DNA from: Ampelocalamus luodianensis
Taxonomy: Eukaryota; Streptophyta; Magnoliopsida; Poales; Poaceae
Length of the DNA stretch: 64,000 bases
Direction: 5' to 3'
Assembly: GCA_036346255.1 (NCBI GenBank)
Contig: CM070620.1
Span: 29,819,609-29,883,608, forward strand
Shown: in pieces, positions 23,901 to 35,445 of the stretch
How positions within the stretch are numbered: the first letter of the stretch is position 1
Layout of the letters: every line of letters begins with the position of its first letter
Program-made: the position numbers and the translations under genes
Notes under the pieces: generated by a model
Database searches by the model: none
What the model was told of the DNA's origin: nothing
Seen by the model: the letters and a program-made list of their open reading frames with translations, nothing else

Positions 23901-25623
23901 TAATGAAAGTAAATATAATTATATGAAACATGGGGTTCAAAATGATCAAAGAATGTGACTTGCCTTCTTGCATAGAGTCTTCTATATACTGGTCTTGTCC
24001 GGCGTCTTCTAGAGTCTAACCATTGAAGTCGTGACCTAGCGTGAAACAAAGCAAACCAAATAAAATCCAGCTCGACAAGGAATGAGCTGGGAACAACATG
24101 CAAGTAAATAAAATCAGAAAAGAAACTTAAAGCAAGGTGGTGTGAGATGGTAGGAGTTTTATCTGGTGTTTAATTGGATTGAACGGAGCTGAGAGATGGA
24201 TCCAAGTACAACAAAAATATTGTAAATGGATAATCATTCATAAAGGAAGGTGGTGTGTGATGATATGTATTTATTTGGAGCATCATATGGCTGAATGGAG
24301 TGGAGTAATAGATTTACGGACCCAAAATGGTCAAAAATGATATATAAAGTCGAATTAGGGTTTTAGGCGAAAATGATGTCGGACGATAAATAGTACTATT
24401 TTACTATTCATAAATGAAAACTGGATGTGATCAGTAATTGGAAATTACTGTTTTTAGCTGAAAAGAACAGCAATGGACTATTCTTCATGTGAGTGCATTT
24501 TCGGATTTTTGTGAACGGTGGACACTCTTTTTCGGTTGATAAACAGTAAAAGATTTATTGTACACTTGAATAGTAAAAGGCCGAAATGGCCGAACAGTAA
24601 CGGGTCGGCCCGAAAGGCCAGGCCTTTAAGGCCCAGTGCTGGGCAGCCTTGAGCTGCGCTCAGCTGAAGGCCAGAGCGCACTCGGCTCTGCCCGAGCCGC
24701 CGGCGGCGTTTGCGCGGCGGTGGTGGCCGGTGGCGAGGCCGGGTGGTGCGGGAGCACTAGGGAGGCAAGGAGATCCCATTTTGGGGATTTGGACGGGTGG
24801 TGGCAACGGAGGTGGCAGTCGACTGGGACAGAGGGGCGGCGCTACAGTTTTGCCCCGGGCAAGGGAAGGGTGCGTGAGCATCAATGAAGGGAGAGGGACT
24901 CAGGGGTGGTGGTGTGGGTGCTTGGGGAGGTCTGTGGCGTGCTAGTGACGGCGACAGTGAAGGAGGTGGCGGGGAGAAGCGATGCCGGTGAGGCTCCGAC
25001 GAGGTTGGGTGATGAGGGAGGTGGGGGAAAGCTACGGGAGGGTGAGGGGGAGCTTACAGCGGGCTCAATTTGGTGGTGGGGCGAACGGAGGTGGCGAATT
25101 GGCGTCGGGTTCGTCGGAGAAGAAGAGTGGGCCGGCTGCGATTCTCAAAAATTCGCCAGCTTTGGAGAGGGAGGAGTGATGGGGAGGTGGCGGAGGTAAA
25201 GGTGATGAAGGAAGGATGCTCTAGGGGGCCTTTTATAGGTCGGGGAGAGGCGGTGGGAGCAGTGCGGCGGCAACAGGGAGGCGGCGACATGGTTGGGTAG
25301 GAGGGAAAGGGTGGCGCCGGAAGCGAGCGAGGTGGCGGCATGGGCGGGTTGAGGTGGAGGTAGAAGCTTCGAGGCGGAGCTGCGGTGGCGCGGGAGGTGG
25401 CGGTCGACGAGAAGGAAGGAAAAGGTGCGAGGTGAGCGACGGTGGCACCGTGAGGAGGAAGAAGGAAGAGGCGTGCGAGGAGAAGGCACCTCCGGGTTGG
25501 AGAAGGCGGATTTCCCATAGGGGAAAGCGGAAATGGGAGGGAGATTTCGAAAAAGGGAAAGAAAACTGAAAATCCAGAAAAAGCTTCAAAAACTTTTGAA
25601 TTTTCAAATTTTTGGGTGTTTCA
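17958..25623 (-). mobile_element. Outer solo gypsy LTR, split by an inner solo LTR
   Basis: On the plus strand it opens TGTAACAGCCCTG and closes GGGTGTTTCA, flanked by perfect 5-bp duplications TGTAT (17953-17957 and 25624-25628). Without the inner insertion (18807-23359) its length is about 3.1 kb. No internal region, primer site or polypurine tract is present, so it is a solo LTR left by LTR-LTR recombination. Minus orientation is inferred: the paired GTAC-containing block near its left side and the G/C-rich block near its right side mirror their order in the plus-strand LTRs of element A. Frames in the G/C-rich block (24640-25540) are not treated as genes. Confidence 0.85.
18807..23354 (+). 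mobile_element. Inner solo gypsy LTR (4.5 kb) nested in the outer solo LTR
   Basis: It opens TGTAACATCCCC and closes GGGGGTCCTCACA, flanked by perfect 5-bp duplications CGGCA (18802-18806 and 23355-23359). No internal coding region is present and no second LTR start is seen inside. The end sequence, the G/C-rich block (about 19250-20460) and a 33-nt block at 22525-22557 shared with elements A and F place it near the same Tekay/Del-like lineage, but most of its sequence differs, so it is another family. The open frame at 20047-20460 lies in the G/C-rich block and has no recognised domain. Confidence 0.9.
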
Positions 25624-25628
25624 TGTAT

Positions 25629-25732
25629 GAGATGTCAAACAGGAAATTGAACAGAGAATCCTAGATGACAGCTTATACACTGTATCAAGTTCAACCAAAG
25701 TGACTAATACTTGACAGAGAATACCCACTAAC
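25629..25732. other. Intron sequence between MYB-CC exon a and the solo LTR
   Basis: Minus-strand sequence following the exon a donor (GTTAGT). No other feature seen. Confidence 0.5.
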
Positions 25733-25897
25733 TCGTCCACAAAGCGATTACGCAGATCTGAGGTCCATCGTACACGTTGTTTCCCACTCCCTACAGGATT
25801 AGCAGGGTTGCTTATGTTGGATCCACCGAAAGCTCCAATATTACTTACATGCTCACTGTTATGAGCCCTCTGCGGGGCGAAGGGCACAGAAAACTTC
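25733..25897 (-). pseudogene. MYB-CC-like gene fragment, exon a (first helix of Myb-like domain)
   Basis: The minus strand reads KKFSVPFAPQRAHNSEHVSN and later GSGKQRVRWTSDLRNRFVD, matching the start of the GARP/MYB-CC DNA-binding domain (usual form KxRxRWTxxLHxxFVxAV). It ends with a fitting splice donor (GTTAGT), at a position where family genes have an intron after FVDA. LH is changed to LR. The acceptor (TGCTAAG before KKFSV) is plausible. In plants such factors, including PHR-type regulators, act in phosphate and other nutrient responses; a role here is not claimed. Confidence 0.75.
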
Positions 25898-26253
25898 TTA
25901 GCATGGTACATCATGAGAATACATGAAAGAGATGTCAAACAAATTAGTAAGGCCAAGTTAAGCGATAAAATGCCAAAACAACACATTCGAATTTTACATT
26001 ATTTCAGTATAAGCAAATGTAAGAAACATTCATCTCGATCATAGTAAACTTGTTTAATTCTAGCTTTCTTCAATAAAGCTGGATACTACCTTCGTTCTAA
26101 AGAAAATGCTTAACAGGGATCTCCTCTGCTATTTCCATTAAAATTGGATAAAACACTACCAAATCATGATCAGAATAAAACTCATCTTTTATAAATAAGG
26201 TATTACGAAAAACTAAATTCAAACAACAAACTAACCCCGATAATCGCGATAAT
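25898..26253. other. Spacer or intron between the MYB-CC and NAC exons
   Basis: A/T-rich DNA with no recognised gene. If the two exons belonged to one transcription unit this would be an intron of about 350 bp on the minus strand. Confidence 0.4.
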
Positions 26254-26457
26254 CACCCAATCAGTTCTATCACCTTTAGGTGTCTTACCTTCGTGAAAGA
26301 TCAATGTTTTCTTGAATTTCTTGATCCCAACAATGCGAGAGTTAAGCACAATAGTTCTATCTTTCCCACTAGTTTTCCGGTATCCATTGGGTGTCGCACG
26401 GTTTGTCTTAGACCCCTTTGGATATTTCTTATCACGAGGACAAAAGAAGTACCATTC
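26254..26457 (-). pseudogene. NAC-domain exon fragment
   Basis: The minus strand reads EWYFFCPRDKKYPKG, then TNRATPNGYRKTSGKD, then KTLIFHEGKTPKGDRTDWV: subdomains C and D of the NAC DNA-binding domain. NAC factors are plant-specific transcription regulators with an N-terminal NAC domain. The usual GYWK is GYRK here, and KKTL is preceded by an extra FKK-like insertion. After DWV the usual MHEYRL is absent. Upstream subdomains A and B are missing because a copia element begins at 26458 within the Glu-Trp codons. The other half, if still present, lies beyond the right edge of the window. Confidence 0.85.
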
Positions 26458-26502
26458 TGTAGAAAGGAAAGAATACGGCGCAAGCACCGCACAGGCCAAT
26501 AG
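26458..26502 (-). mobile_element. Copia 3' LTR, terminal piece (split by element A)
   Basis: On the minus strand this 45-bp piece ends TTTCTACA directly before the NAC codons; CATTC at 26453-26457 would be the target duplication. It continues after element A at 39598. The pairing rests on the TCTACA terminus and on the AATAG duplication flanking element A. The second copy of CATTC is out of the window. Confidence 0.55.
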
Positions 26503-29500
26503 TGTAACAGCCCTAACTTAGGGTTTGTATTTCCAATGTAAAATTTTGAGGAGGAATAAAAACTTTTGTTGTCTCTTCAAATCAATTGGAAGTCTTCCAA
26601 ATTTTCCCTAGCAATTTCCAATTTTCTAGAAGTTAACTCTTGTGACTGGAAATTGTTGTCATCAAATTATTAGCTTTCAAACTTGTGATCATCCTCTGCA
26701 AATATTTTTATTAGCATCTTGATCATCCTATCTACCTCCCTGAATTATTTCACAATTTTTAGATTTTATTTACTATTTCAAATGGCCAAGTCAAACTAGT
26801 TGAAAATCTGGTCAAACCCTTGGTCAGCATGCTTGTGAATTTTCTGCAGAACTTTTCAGTGCATAAAGAGTTCTGGAAAATTTATGCAATGTTGATCTCT
26901 ATCTCAAGTAGCTACCATAAAAATTTCAGAATTTTTGGAGCTCGGGAACTATCTCTAAAAATTCCCCAAACTATCTGAGCTTTTCAAACTCAAAATCAGA
27001 AATCACTGTTTGTCGGGCTCGAACCCGAGCCCGACTCAAATCCGACCGCACCACTTGGCTCGGTCGCGTCAACTAATCGCACCGCCCGAGTCCAATCGAT
27101 CGTGACCGTCCGATGCAAATCGAACGATCCACGTGCGCGTATGCAACCGACCTGTCCGAATGCATACATCAATCTCGACCGTCCATCTCAGATCGAACGG
27201 TCGGTGCGATACTGATCGAGTCAAACCACCGGTTCGCACCGCTTCGTCAGTCGCTGACAGGGCGGTCCCACCTGCAGGCTATTTCCGCCACGTCGTTTCG
27301 CCAGCTCCAGCGCAACGCTCGCCCGCGCGCTCTCGCCGGCTTCGCCGCCTGCATGCACGCTGCCACCTCGCCTCACCGGTCTTTTCACCACCCACCGTCT
27401 CACCTCGCTGCCTCCGCCTGCTCCTACAAAACCCTCCGAAGGCTTTCCCTACTTCATTTTCGTCCCCATCGCCTTTCTTCTCCACCGAGCTCTGAGAGCC
27501 GTAAGCGTCGCCGCGCCACTTCCGAGCGTTTCAGCCGCTCCGGTGGGCTCCGGCCATCGCCGACCGCGTCACGGTGTGTTCCAACTCCCTGGGAAGTAAA
27601 CCCCTCAAGGAATTTCGGATTTCATCGTCTGTGAAGCTGCGCGTGGGCTTTCTTCTCCAAGTCCGGCCGAAACCGCCTCTTCCGCCACCGTATCTTCTCC
27701 GGTGAGCTCCAACTCGATTCCTTGCTCGGTGAGCATCACCTGGACTCCACCTTTCTTTTCCACTCTCTCACACGTCCTCTCGTTCACCCCAGGCTCCTGT
27801 CACCGTTGACCGCCTTGCGCCGCCGCGGGCTCTCGTCGCCGAGCCACTCCGGTGCCTCTCCGTCGTCGCCAAGCTCACCGGTGAGTTCCTGGAGCCTCAC
27901 TGATGCTCATGCGCGCGCTAAATTTCATTGTCTTCCTCTCTGGTGCAGTCGCACCTTGTCACCCCCACTGCCGGCCGCCGTGCTCCGTCGCCGCGCCGCC
28001 ACCGTGCTTCTCCGACCAACCCGCGACCACCCTTAGCTTCAGTAACCTCTGGGCGACCCATTTTGGCTGTCGCACAGCCCGCGCCGCCACTTCCTCGCCG
28101 GCGGCAAGTTCAGTCGAGCAGCCGAGCCTCTGTTCTTCGGCTGTGTTCTTCTCTGTTTCTCTGTCAGTGGGGCCCACTCCTTCAAAACCAGTTCTTTAGT
28201 TTCTAATCATGATTAGGAATGTTCTTTAGTTCACTCTCATGCATGATCATTTTGGTTTTGGGAGTTTGAAAGTTTTTAGTGTTGTTCTCTGTAATTATTT
28301 CCTGTTGTCGTTTCTGTTGTCAGTAACTAGATTTTAGTTTCATACTCATGCTTTGGATCCTTGTTTAGTGTTGGATGACTCCCTTTTGTTGTAGAGGTTA
28401 GCATGAAATCATTTAGTTAGTATCTTTAAGTTTCAAAGCTCTTGTTGTCATGTTTGATCATTAGGGATAGTTAGCTGATCATGTTATTGTCTCTGTACTT
28501 TTGCTTTATCCAGTACATTAAGATTTGGTGTAGTAGCATCTGAATTGTGATAACCTTTCTTATGATGATGTGATACTTAGGTGTGTTAGTAGCTGAATTT
28601 TATTCTAGCCTAAATTCAATTAGAATTTTGTTTAGCATCTCATAGTTGGATACTTGACTAGTTATTGTTGTTAATAGCTTCTTGTAGGTTCTGTGAACTC
28701 AACTAATAATAGTTGTTTTTGATGTGTTAACTTGATGATTAAATAATAGATGTGCACACAATCACCATCAAAGTCTGTCCAAAGTTTAAATCATATAAGA
28801 AGATTGATTTTGTGGTTAGCCTAATAAATAAGTGAGTGGATAAATCTATCACTTGAAAGCATGTCTTTTTGAAGCATCTCAGTGTGATTATTTGTTACTC
28901 CTTTTGTGATGGTCTAGCCTCTGTGTATAAATTGGTGTTTGTGTTTGATGTTTGAGTTTTGTCGGTGTTATTCGTTCTTATTATTTGTTTTGTTCAATCG
29001 TTAGGATTCGACATTTGCGGTAACCACGAGAACGACCCTCGCAACAAATTGAGCAACAATGACGTGCAAGCGTTTGATCATGATAATCCCAGTATTTTAA
29101 AGTCTAATATTTTGTTTCAATTTGTATGTATGCATTGCTTAATTTGTGTTAAAATTAATTAGTTAAATCCGTGTAGTGCATATCCTGTAGATAAAATATT
29201 GGTCTCTACTACGAGCCTAGGTTATTTGTTGTGATTAGAGGTCATTTGGATGATCTCTTGTCACTTAGTAGATCCGAGTCAAATTGCTTAGACATGCTTA
29301 GCTATCGGTAGAATGGCGGTTATCGACTTTAGTCGGTAACCTTGATCACACAAAATTTACTATAACTTTATGTTTTAGCATTTCGCTATGTTTAATTGCA
29401 AAATTAAAAATGAAAACAAAAATGATTTAGACTTGGGCACAATGGTAAGGCGGTGTGATCTGTTGGGTGTGTTGGAAAGGTGCCCGAGTCGATTAAGGAC

Positions 29501-30637
29501 CGAGTTACTTGCGCCACCGTCTTGAGCATTTTGCGTGCTAACCACACTAGAGTATATGGGACCTCTCTTGACCTAGTACTTTGGCGTGTATTGGCTCCGG
29601 TCGCAGGAGGTCGCAGGAGGGACGGAGGTGGGAGCATGGTAGTTGTCCGAAAAGCTTTATCCTGAGTGGGTAGTTGTCTTTTCGGCTTTACCATGTAAGC
29701 GTATGGATTTCTATCCATACGAGCGGCTCGTAGTTAATACACAATATTGGAAAAAGTCTCGTAGGACTTAGTTGTGCAAAGATACCTTGGAAGTGTGCTT
29801 TGGCTTAAAGGCGATCAAGTGTGGGTACATTGGTACACCCTGCAGGGTTTAAAACTATTCGAATAGCCTCGTCCTAGGTTATGGACACGCTCGGATACGC
29901 CCTCCAAGAACTAGACTACAACATTTAAATTAAAACTTGATGGGTGGTACGAACTGGGATTCGTGCTATGTTGTGGTGACTATTGGGATAGTCACTTCGG
30001 TGGTTACTTGTATCTATCTTTATTTCTGATTATTTCAACGGTAAAAATGAATTGCAAACTCGCCTTCAAAGCGTATTATATTATTGCAAATGAAAATTGG
30101 CTTTATGCAAATGAAACATATGGCCTCCACTAAACAAGCCTGCATGTAGCATATGAATAGGTCTGCTAGTTCACACGTCAGTCTTGCGGGTACAAAGACA
30201 ATCTTTGTACTCAGGTGCTTTGCTTGAGGAAGAAGGTGAGCCCCAGGGGCCTCACTTCTGTGAGCTGTGTTGCCGTTTCGTGGACGACTAGACTTGGCGG
30301 TCCGGTCAGATGCCTTGTGGGTTGGAGGCACGCTGATTGGCTTTGTTTATAGCCATCTTATGGCACTTTTGCTTCCGCTGTCGTTCTTGTTTATTTGTGT
30401 ATCTTGTGGCCTGTCGGCCTTTGTCTGTAATAACTCTACTATTTGTTTATCTTCCGTTTGGTAGTGTAGTGTTTGGACTCTATGTTTGGAATGGAGTTGC
30501 TGTCTAATTTTGTAACGGGGTGTGTATACTGCTTTCTGGGAAGTATACATATCTCGAGGATCAATTTATTTGATTTGTGATGCTAGGACCAGGTGGTTGG
30601 TTAAGTATTACAAGCCAAATAAATTGGGGTCCTCACA
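26503..30637 (+). repeat. Element A 5' LTR
   Basis: Opens TGTAACAGCCCTAAC and closes GGGGTCCTCACA. It has a G/C-rich block at about 27000-28200 with a GGGCTCG/CGAGCCC hairpin near 27018, an A/T-rich middle, and the 33-nt conserved block at 29855-29887. Open frames in the G/C-rich block recur in the 3' LTR only because the LTRs are copies. Compared with the 3' LTR it has many small differences at CAG/CTG sites. Confidence 0.93.
29855..29887 (+). promoter_or_regulatory. Conserved 33-nt LTR block shared by three LTR families or copies
   Basis: A block containing the palindromes TTCGAA and CCTAGG in CTATTCGAATAGCC...CCTAGGTTATGGACA is identical here, at 38798-38830, in the inner solo LTR (22525-22557), and in reverse orientation at 53236-53268 and 62335-62367. 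The solo LTR is otherwise strongly diverged, so the block is under unusual constraint or recently exchanged. Function is unknown. Confidence 0.6.
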
Positions 30638-30641
30638 AAGT

Positions 30642-30653
30642 TGGTATCAGAGC
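30642..30653 (+). other. Element A primer-binding site (tRNA-iMet type)
   Basis: TGGTATCAGAGC, complementary to the 3' end of plant initiator methionine tRNA, four bases after the 5' LTR. It primes minus-strand DNA synthesis. Confidence 0.95.
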
Positions 30654-31076
30654 CATTCTGACCGTAGCAACCCAAGCATAGTCGTCTTTAGGATATTTTG
30701 AAAAAGCTTAATTTCAAAGTATAAAAAGGGTTTATGAAAACCTAGGCAGATTCTCAGATTTTACTCCTTACCTATCTTAGCCTTCTACTCTCATCTTACT
30801 CTAATTTGAGTTTAAAACTTGGTTTTCCTCTTTCCTTTCAAAAGATAGTTGCTACCGGTAGAGTTAGTCTTTGGGAGAACCATAGAGAATTAGTCTAATT
30901 AAAATTTGTGGGAGCATAAGGGTAAGATATGTATGAGTTGCTAAGTGTCTGATTTTTGTCAATTGGTTTTGTAGCTTAAAAGTCTTGTGTTTGTTTTGTG
31001 CTGTTAGTAAGTTATTTTCAGTGGGTTATCGACTTCGTGTTTTCCGGCTATTGTTAACTTGTCTTAGTGGAACAGG
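30654..31076 (+). other. Element A untranslated leader
   Basis: About 420 bp between primer site and gag start, A/T-rich, no coding signal. The corresponding segment of element F (61117-61538) is closely similar in reverse orientation. Confidence 0.7.
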
Positions 31077-32470
31077 ATGGCCGGGAGGACGCGTGGCAGT
31101 CAGCAGGCTGGTCATGATGAGGAGCTTCCCCTCCTCGACCATGGTGAGGTGCTCGCCGATCGAGCGAAACCGCATGGACCCGACGCGCATCTTGGAGGTT
31201 ATTGCTAGGAATACCTCCACTCCCGCCGGTGGTGGCGGCCACCGACTCGCGGGGACTTGCGAGTTCCTCCGCACGCAGCCACCGACCTTCGCCCGCCCGA
31301 GGACCTCTCGATGCGGATGATTGGCTGCGCATGGTTGAGCGAAAGCTCAACATAGCGCGATGCCGTGCACGAGATAAGGCACTCTTCGCGCCCCACCGGC
31401 TGAGGCGCGGCACTCTCATGGTGGGAGAACTATCTCGCCATGCGGCCGCGGGCCATGTGGTCGCGTGGGAGGAGTTCAGATCGACTTTCGTCGGGCCCAC
31501 ATCACGATGGCACGATGAAGGCGAAGAAGAAGGAGTTCCTCGCGCTCAAGCAAGGGCGCAAGTGCGTGACGGAGTACTTGTGCGAGTTCAATCATCCGCT
31601 CGTTATGCTCAGGAGGTGGCCTCGGATGAGGCTAAGCAGAGAAGTTTATGGATGGCTTGTCCGAGGAGCCGCAGGACAAGCTATCTATTGTGGACTTCAC
31701 GACTTTCGTGCCTTGGTAGATAAGGCCATTGTTGCCGAGCATAAGGCAAAGGCGTGGCGAGTCCATAGCGCAAATGGGAGGCACATCGTCTACTCACACC
31801 GGCCTCACTCGTCCTCGGTGGGCGGCACCGATGGCCCGTTCTTTTGCTCCACCGGTGCCGAGGCCATCTCGCACCAGCTCTCGCCCACCGCAGGCGTGTT
31901 TCAGCCACGCGCGCCGCGATCCAAGAGCAGAGCGGCCTCCGCAATCCGGCGCCGAGGTTACTTGTTTTATTTGCCACAACAAGGGCCACTACGCCAACGC
32001 TTGCCCTCGAGTGTTGCGGTAGCCCTCGTCCTAATGGAGGACGCGGCGGGAGTGGTCACCCACCGACGTAAGATTATTCGAAGACCCGAGTGCGAGCGGC
32101 GTCGAGTCAACCACCTTTGGTGAGGAGGCTCGGAGGCGCGGATGTCGTGATTGGTACACTTCTTGTTAATTCTCGTCCTGCTGCGGATTATTTGATTACG
32201 AGCATCGCATTCTTTTATTTCAAGATCATTTGCTGCTGCTAGTGGTCTTCACTTTGTGTTCCTTTGGGAGTTCCTTTGCTCATCCGCTCTCGGGTCGGAA
32301 ATGAGAGCTGATTTGATGTCGGGATGTTCCTATCATAGTCAAAGGAGTGGGGTTTTGGCAAACCTTATTACCGCTCGGGCCCGCGAGCTGGATGTGATTC
32401 TTGGCATGGATTGGTTGTCCCAACACTTGGGACAAATCGATTGTACCAGAAGATTGTCTATCTCACCACC
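31077..32470 (+). pseudogene. Element A gag and protease, frameshifted
   Basis: Starts MAGRTRGSQQAGHDEELP at 31077. Gag pieces are found in changing frames: RNRMDPTRILEVIARNTSTP, DADDWLRMVERKLNIA near 31308, then a CCHC zinc knuckle CFICHNKGHYANAC near 31965. The protease region is badly shifted, but VILGMDWLSQHLGQIDC is visible near 32395. Gag packages the element RNA and the protease would process the polyprotein. Most shifts occur where element F has CAG or CTG. Confidence 0.85.
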
Positions 32471-32639
32471 CTTCAAAGTAGCGGTCGGATTTTCGCGCGG
32501 CCGGGGGCGCATCTATGTGCGAGAGAAGCGAAGCCACCTTGCAAATTCGTGGATGTTTCCATAGTATCGACTTTGTGGATGTCTTTCTGAAGAGTTGCCC
32601 GGGATGCCTCGGTTCGAGATCCGGAGTTTGTCATCGAGT

Positions 32640-33880
32640 TCTTTGCCGTGCACGCCCTATCTCAAAGGCGCCGTATCGTATGCCTCCCAATGAATTGGAG
32701 GAATTGAAGAAGCAGCTTGGTGAGCTCCAAGCGAAAGGTTTCATCCGTCCCAGTTCATCTCCTTGGGGTTGTCCGGTGATCTTTGTGAAGAAGAAGGACA
32801 AGACTTTGCGCATGTGTGTTGATTACCGTCCTCTCAATGAGGTGACGGTGAAGAACAAATATCCTTTGCCCCGCATCGATGATCTGTTCGATCAGTTGAC
32901 TGGAGCTCAGGTGTTCTCAAAGATTGATTTGAGAATGGGGTATCATCAGTCGAGGATCGATCGAGGATATTCCGAAGACGGCTTTCACTACTCGTTATGG
33001 GCTGTACGAGTACACCGTCATGTCTTTCGGTTTAACCAATGCTCCAGCCTTGTTCATGAACTTAATGAATTCAGTATTCATGGAGTTTTTGGATAAATTT
33101 GTGGTGGTCTTTATTGATGATATTCTTATCTATTCCAAGACTGAAGCAGAGCATGCTGAGCATCTGAAGATTGTTTTGGGCAAATTGCGGGAGCACCAGC
33201 TGTATGCGAAGTTCAGCAAATGCGAGTTCTGGTTGAAGGAAGTGGCATTCTTGGGCCATGTTCTTTCAGCTGGAGGCATAGCTGTGGATCCCAGCAAGGT
33301 CAGCGATGTTCTATCTTGGGGTCAGCCCAAGTCAGTCACCGAGGTACGGAGTTTTCTTGGTTTAGCAGGCTACTACCGCCGCTTTATCGAGAACTTCTCC
33401 AAAATCGCAAAGCCGATGACTGAATTGCTCAAGAAGGATAAGAAGTTTGTGTGGTCCTCTGCTTGTGATGAGAGCTTTCGGGAGCTCAAGCAGCGATTGA
33501 CTTCAGCCCCAGTCCTTACTCTTCCTGATATCCACAAGAGCTTCAATATTTATTGCGATGCCTCTCGTCAGGGACTTGGATGTGTTCTTATGCAGGAAGG
33601 CAAGGCAGTTGCCTATGCATCCAGGCAGTTGAGACCTCACGAGCTCAATTATCCCACCCATGATTTAGAGTTGGTCTTTGTGGTGCATGCACTCAAGATT
33701 TGGCGGCATTATCGATCGGTAACATTGTGAGGTGTATTCCACCACAAGAGTTTGAAATACTTGTTCACTCGGCGGATCTGAACCTTAGGCAGAGGAGATG
33801 GCTAGAATTGATCAAATATTATGACATGGGTATTGATATCATCTGGCAAGGCCAATGTGGTTCTTGATGCACTTAGCCGA
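32640..33880 (+). pseudogene. Element A reverse transcriptase and RNase H
   Basis: Reverse transcriptase begins around PISKAPYRMPPNELEELKKQ (about 32662) and includes MCVDYRPLNEVTVKNKYPLP, FSKIDLRMGYHQ with the motif A aspartate, and FIDDILIYS, the YXDD-type catalytic motif. RNase H follows (IYCDASRQGLGCVL, ASRQLRPHELNYPTHDLEL). One frameshift cluster at about 32945-33000 separates motif A from the catalytic box, and the frame is lost again after 33715. The 33020-33715 stretch is clean. Confidence 0.9.
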
Positions 33881-35436
33881 AAGGTGTATTGCAATACTCG
33901 GTGATCCAAGAGCAAAGAACTCGCACTTCTTGCGAATTTCAACGTCTCAACTTGGGTTTGGTTGAGCATGGTTCCCTTCTTTGCCTTGGTTGTGCAACCG
34001 ACCTTGGTGGATCAAATCAAGGCGACAAAGAATCGATGTTGGTGTGGGTAAAATCAAGCGAACATCAAGAATGGATCACCAAATGTTTCTGTAAGATGAG
34101 CACGGTGTTGTATGGTTTGGGCAGCGTCTTGTGGTCCCAAAGGTCCCGAGTTGCGGGATTTGATTCTTCAGAGGCCCATGATTCGCCTTTGTCCATCCAT
34201 CCGGGGCCACCAAAATGTACCAAGATCTGCGTCGAAATTTCGGTGGACTCGCATGAAGCGAGATTGCCGGGTTCGTTGCCGATGTGACATATGTTGTCGT
34301 GTCAAGGCCGAGCATCGGCGCCCAGCAGTCTTCTTCACCTTTACCTATACGAGTGGAAGTGGGATTACGCAGGTATGGATTTTATCACCGTCCGCCTGCG
34401 TACTCCTGCGGGAAGGATGCATTATGGGTTATCATTGATCGATTGACGAAGGTGGCCCATTTCCTTCAAAGGCGATCGAAGATTGATGTGAATCGGCTAG
34501 TGGATCTTTACATATCCCGCATTGTGAGTGCGCATGGTGTGCCACGAGCGATAGTGTCGATCGTGGTTCTCTTTTCACTTCCCGATTTTGCACGATCTAC
34601 AGGAGGCCATGGGTACCGTCTTCGTTCATTTCGACCTATCATCCTCAGACTGATGGTCGACGGAGCGCGTCAATCAGGTGCTTGAAGATATGCTCCGTGC
34701 TTGTGTTCTTTCCTATGGAAAGAATTGGGAGAAGTGCCTACCGCTTGCCGAGTTCTCCTACAACAACAGCTTCCAGGCTAGTCTCGGTATGGCACCATTT
34801 GAGGCTTTGTATGGGCGGCACTGCAGAACACCGTTGAACTGGTCAGAAACTGGTGAAAGGCAGTTCTTTGGCCCAGACTCAATTAATGAGGCCGAGAACC
34901 AAGTGCAGTTGATTCGTGAGCACTTGCGCGTAGCTCAGTCCAGGCAGAAGAGCTATGCAGATCGGCGTCGTCGTGAGTTGAGTTTCCAGCCCAATGACTT
35001 TGTGTATCTCAAAGTCTCACCTCTGAAGGGACATCGTCGTTTTGGTGTCAAGGGCAAATTGGCTCCTCGGTATGTCGGGCCTTATCGCGTCATCAAGAAA
35101 GTGGGAGCTGTTGCATACCAGTTGGAGTTGCCAGCTACACTTGAGGGGGTGCATGATGTTTTCCATGTGTCGCAATTGAAGAAGTGCCTCCGTGTTCCGG
35201 TTGAGGAAACACCATTGGAAAATATCGATGTGCAGGAAGATCTGTCTTATCGCGAGCGTCCCGTTCGTATCCTCGAAGAAGCTGAACGCAGAACAAGGAA
35301 CCGTGTGATCAAGTTCCTTAAAGTTCAGTGGTCGAACCACTCCGAGGATGAAGCCACTTGGGAGCGGGAAGATCGTCTCCGAGCAGATTACCCATCGTTC
35401 TTCTCGATGAATCGAATCTCGGGCGAGATTCTGTAA
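33881..35436 (+). pseudogene. Element A integrase with chromodomain-like tail
   Basis: The first half (33881-34680), where the zinc-binding region and catalytic core should be, is frameshifted throughout; only fragments such as IDRLTKVAHF and DLYISRIVSAHGVPRAIVS survive. From 34681 the frame is clean: LAEFSYNNSFQASLGMAPFE, LAPRYVGPYRV, VHDVFHVSQLKKC and the chromodomain-like FLKVQWSNHSEDEATWERED, ending at 35436. In this lineage the tail steers integration to heterochromatin. Confidence 0.9.
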
Positions 35437-35445
35437 GGGGAGATT
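35437..35445 (+). other. Element A polypurine tract
   Basis: GGGGAGATT directly before the TG of the 3' LTR. It primes plus-strand synthesis. Confidence 0.85.

Noticed and set aside
24636..25607. Several overlapping frames in the outer solo LTR
   Set aside because: Same reason: low-complexity G/C-rich LTR DNA, open on both strands.
27722..28036. A 104-codon frame repeated exactly at 36646-36960
   Set aside because: It lies in the G/C-rich block of both LTRs of element A, so identity reflects LTR duplication. Composition is Pro/Ser/Arg-rich and no domain is visible.
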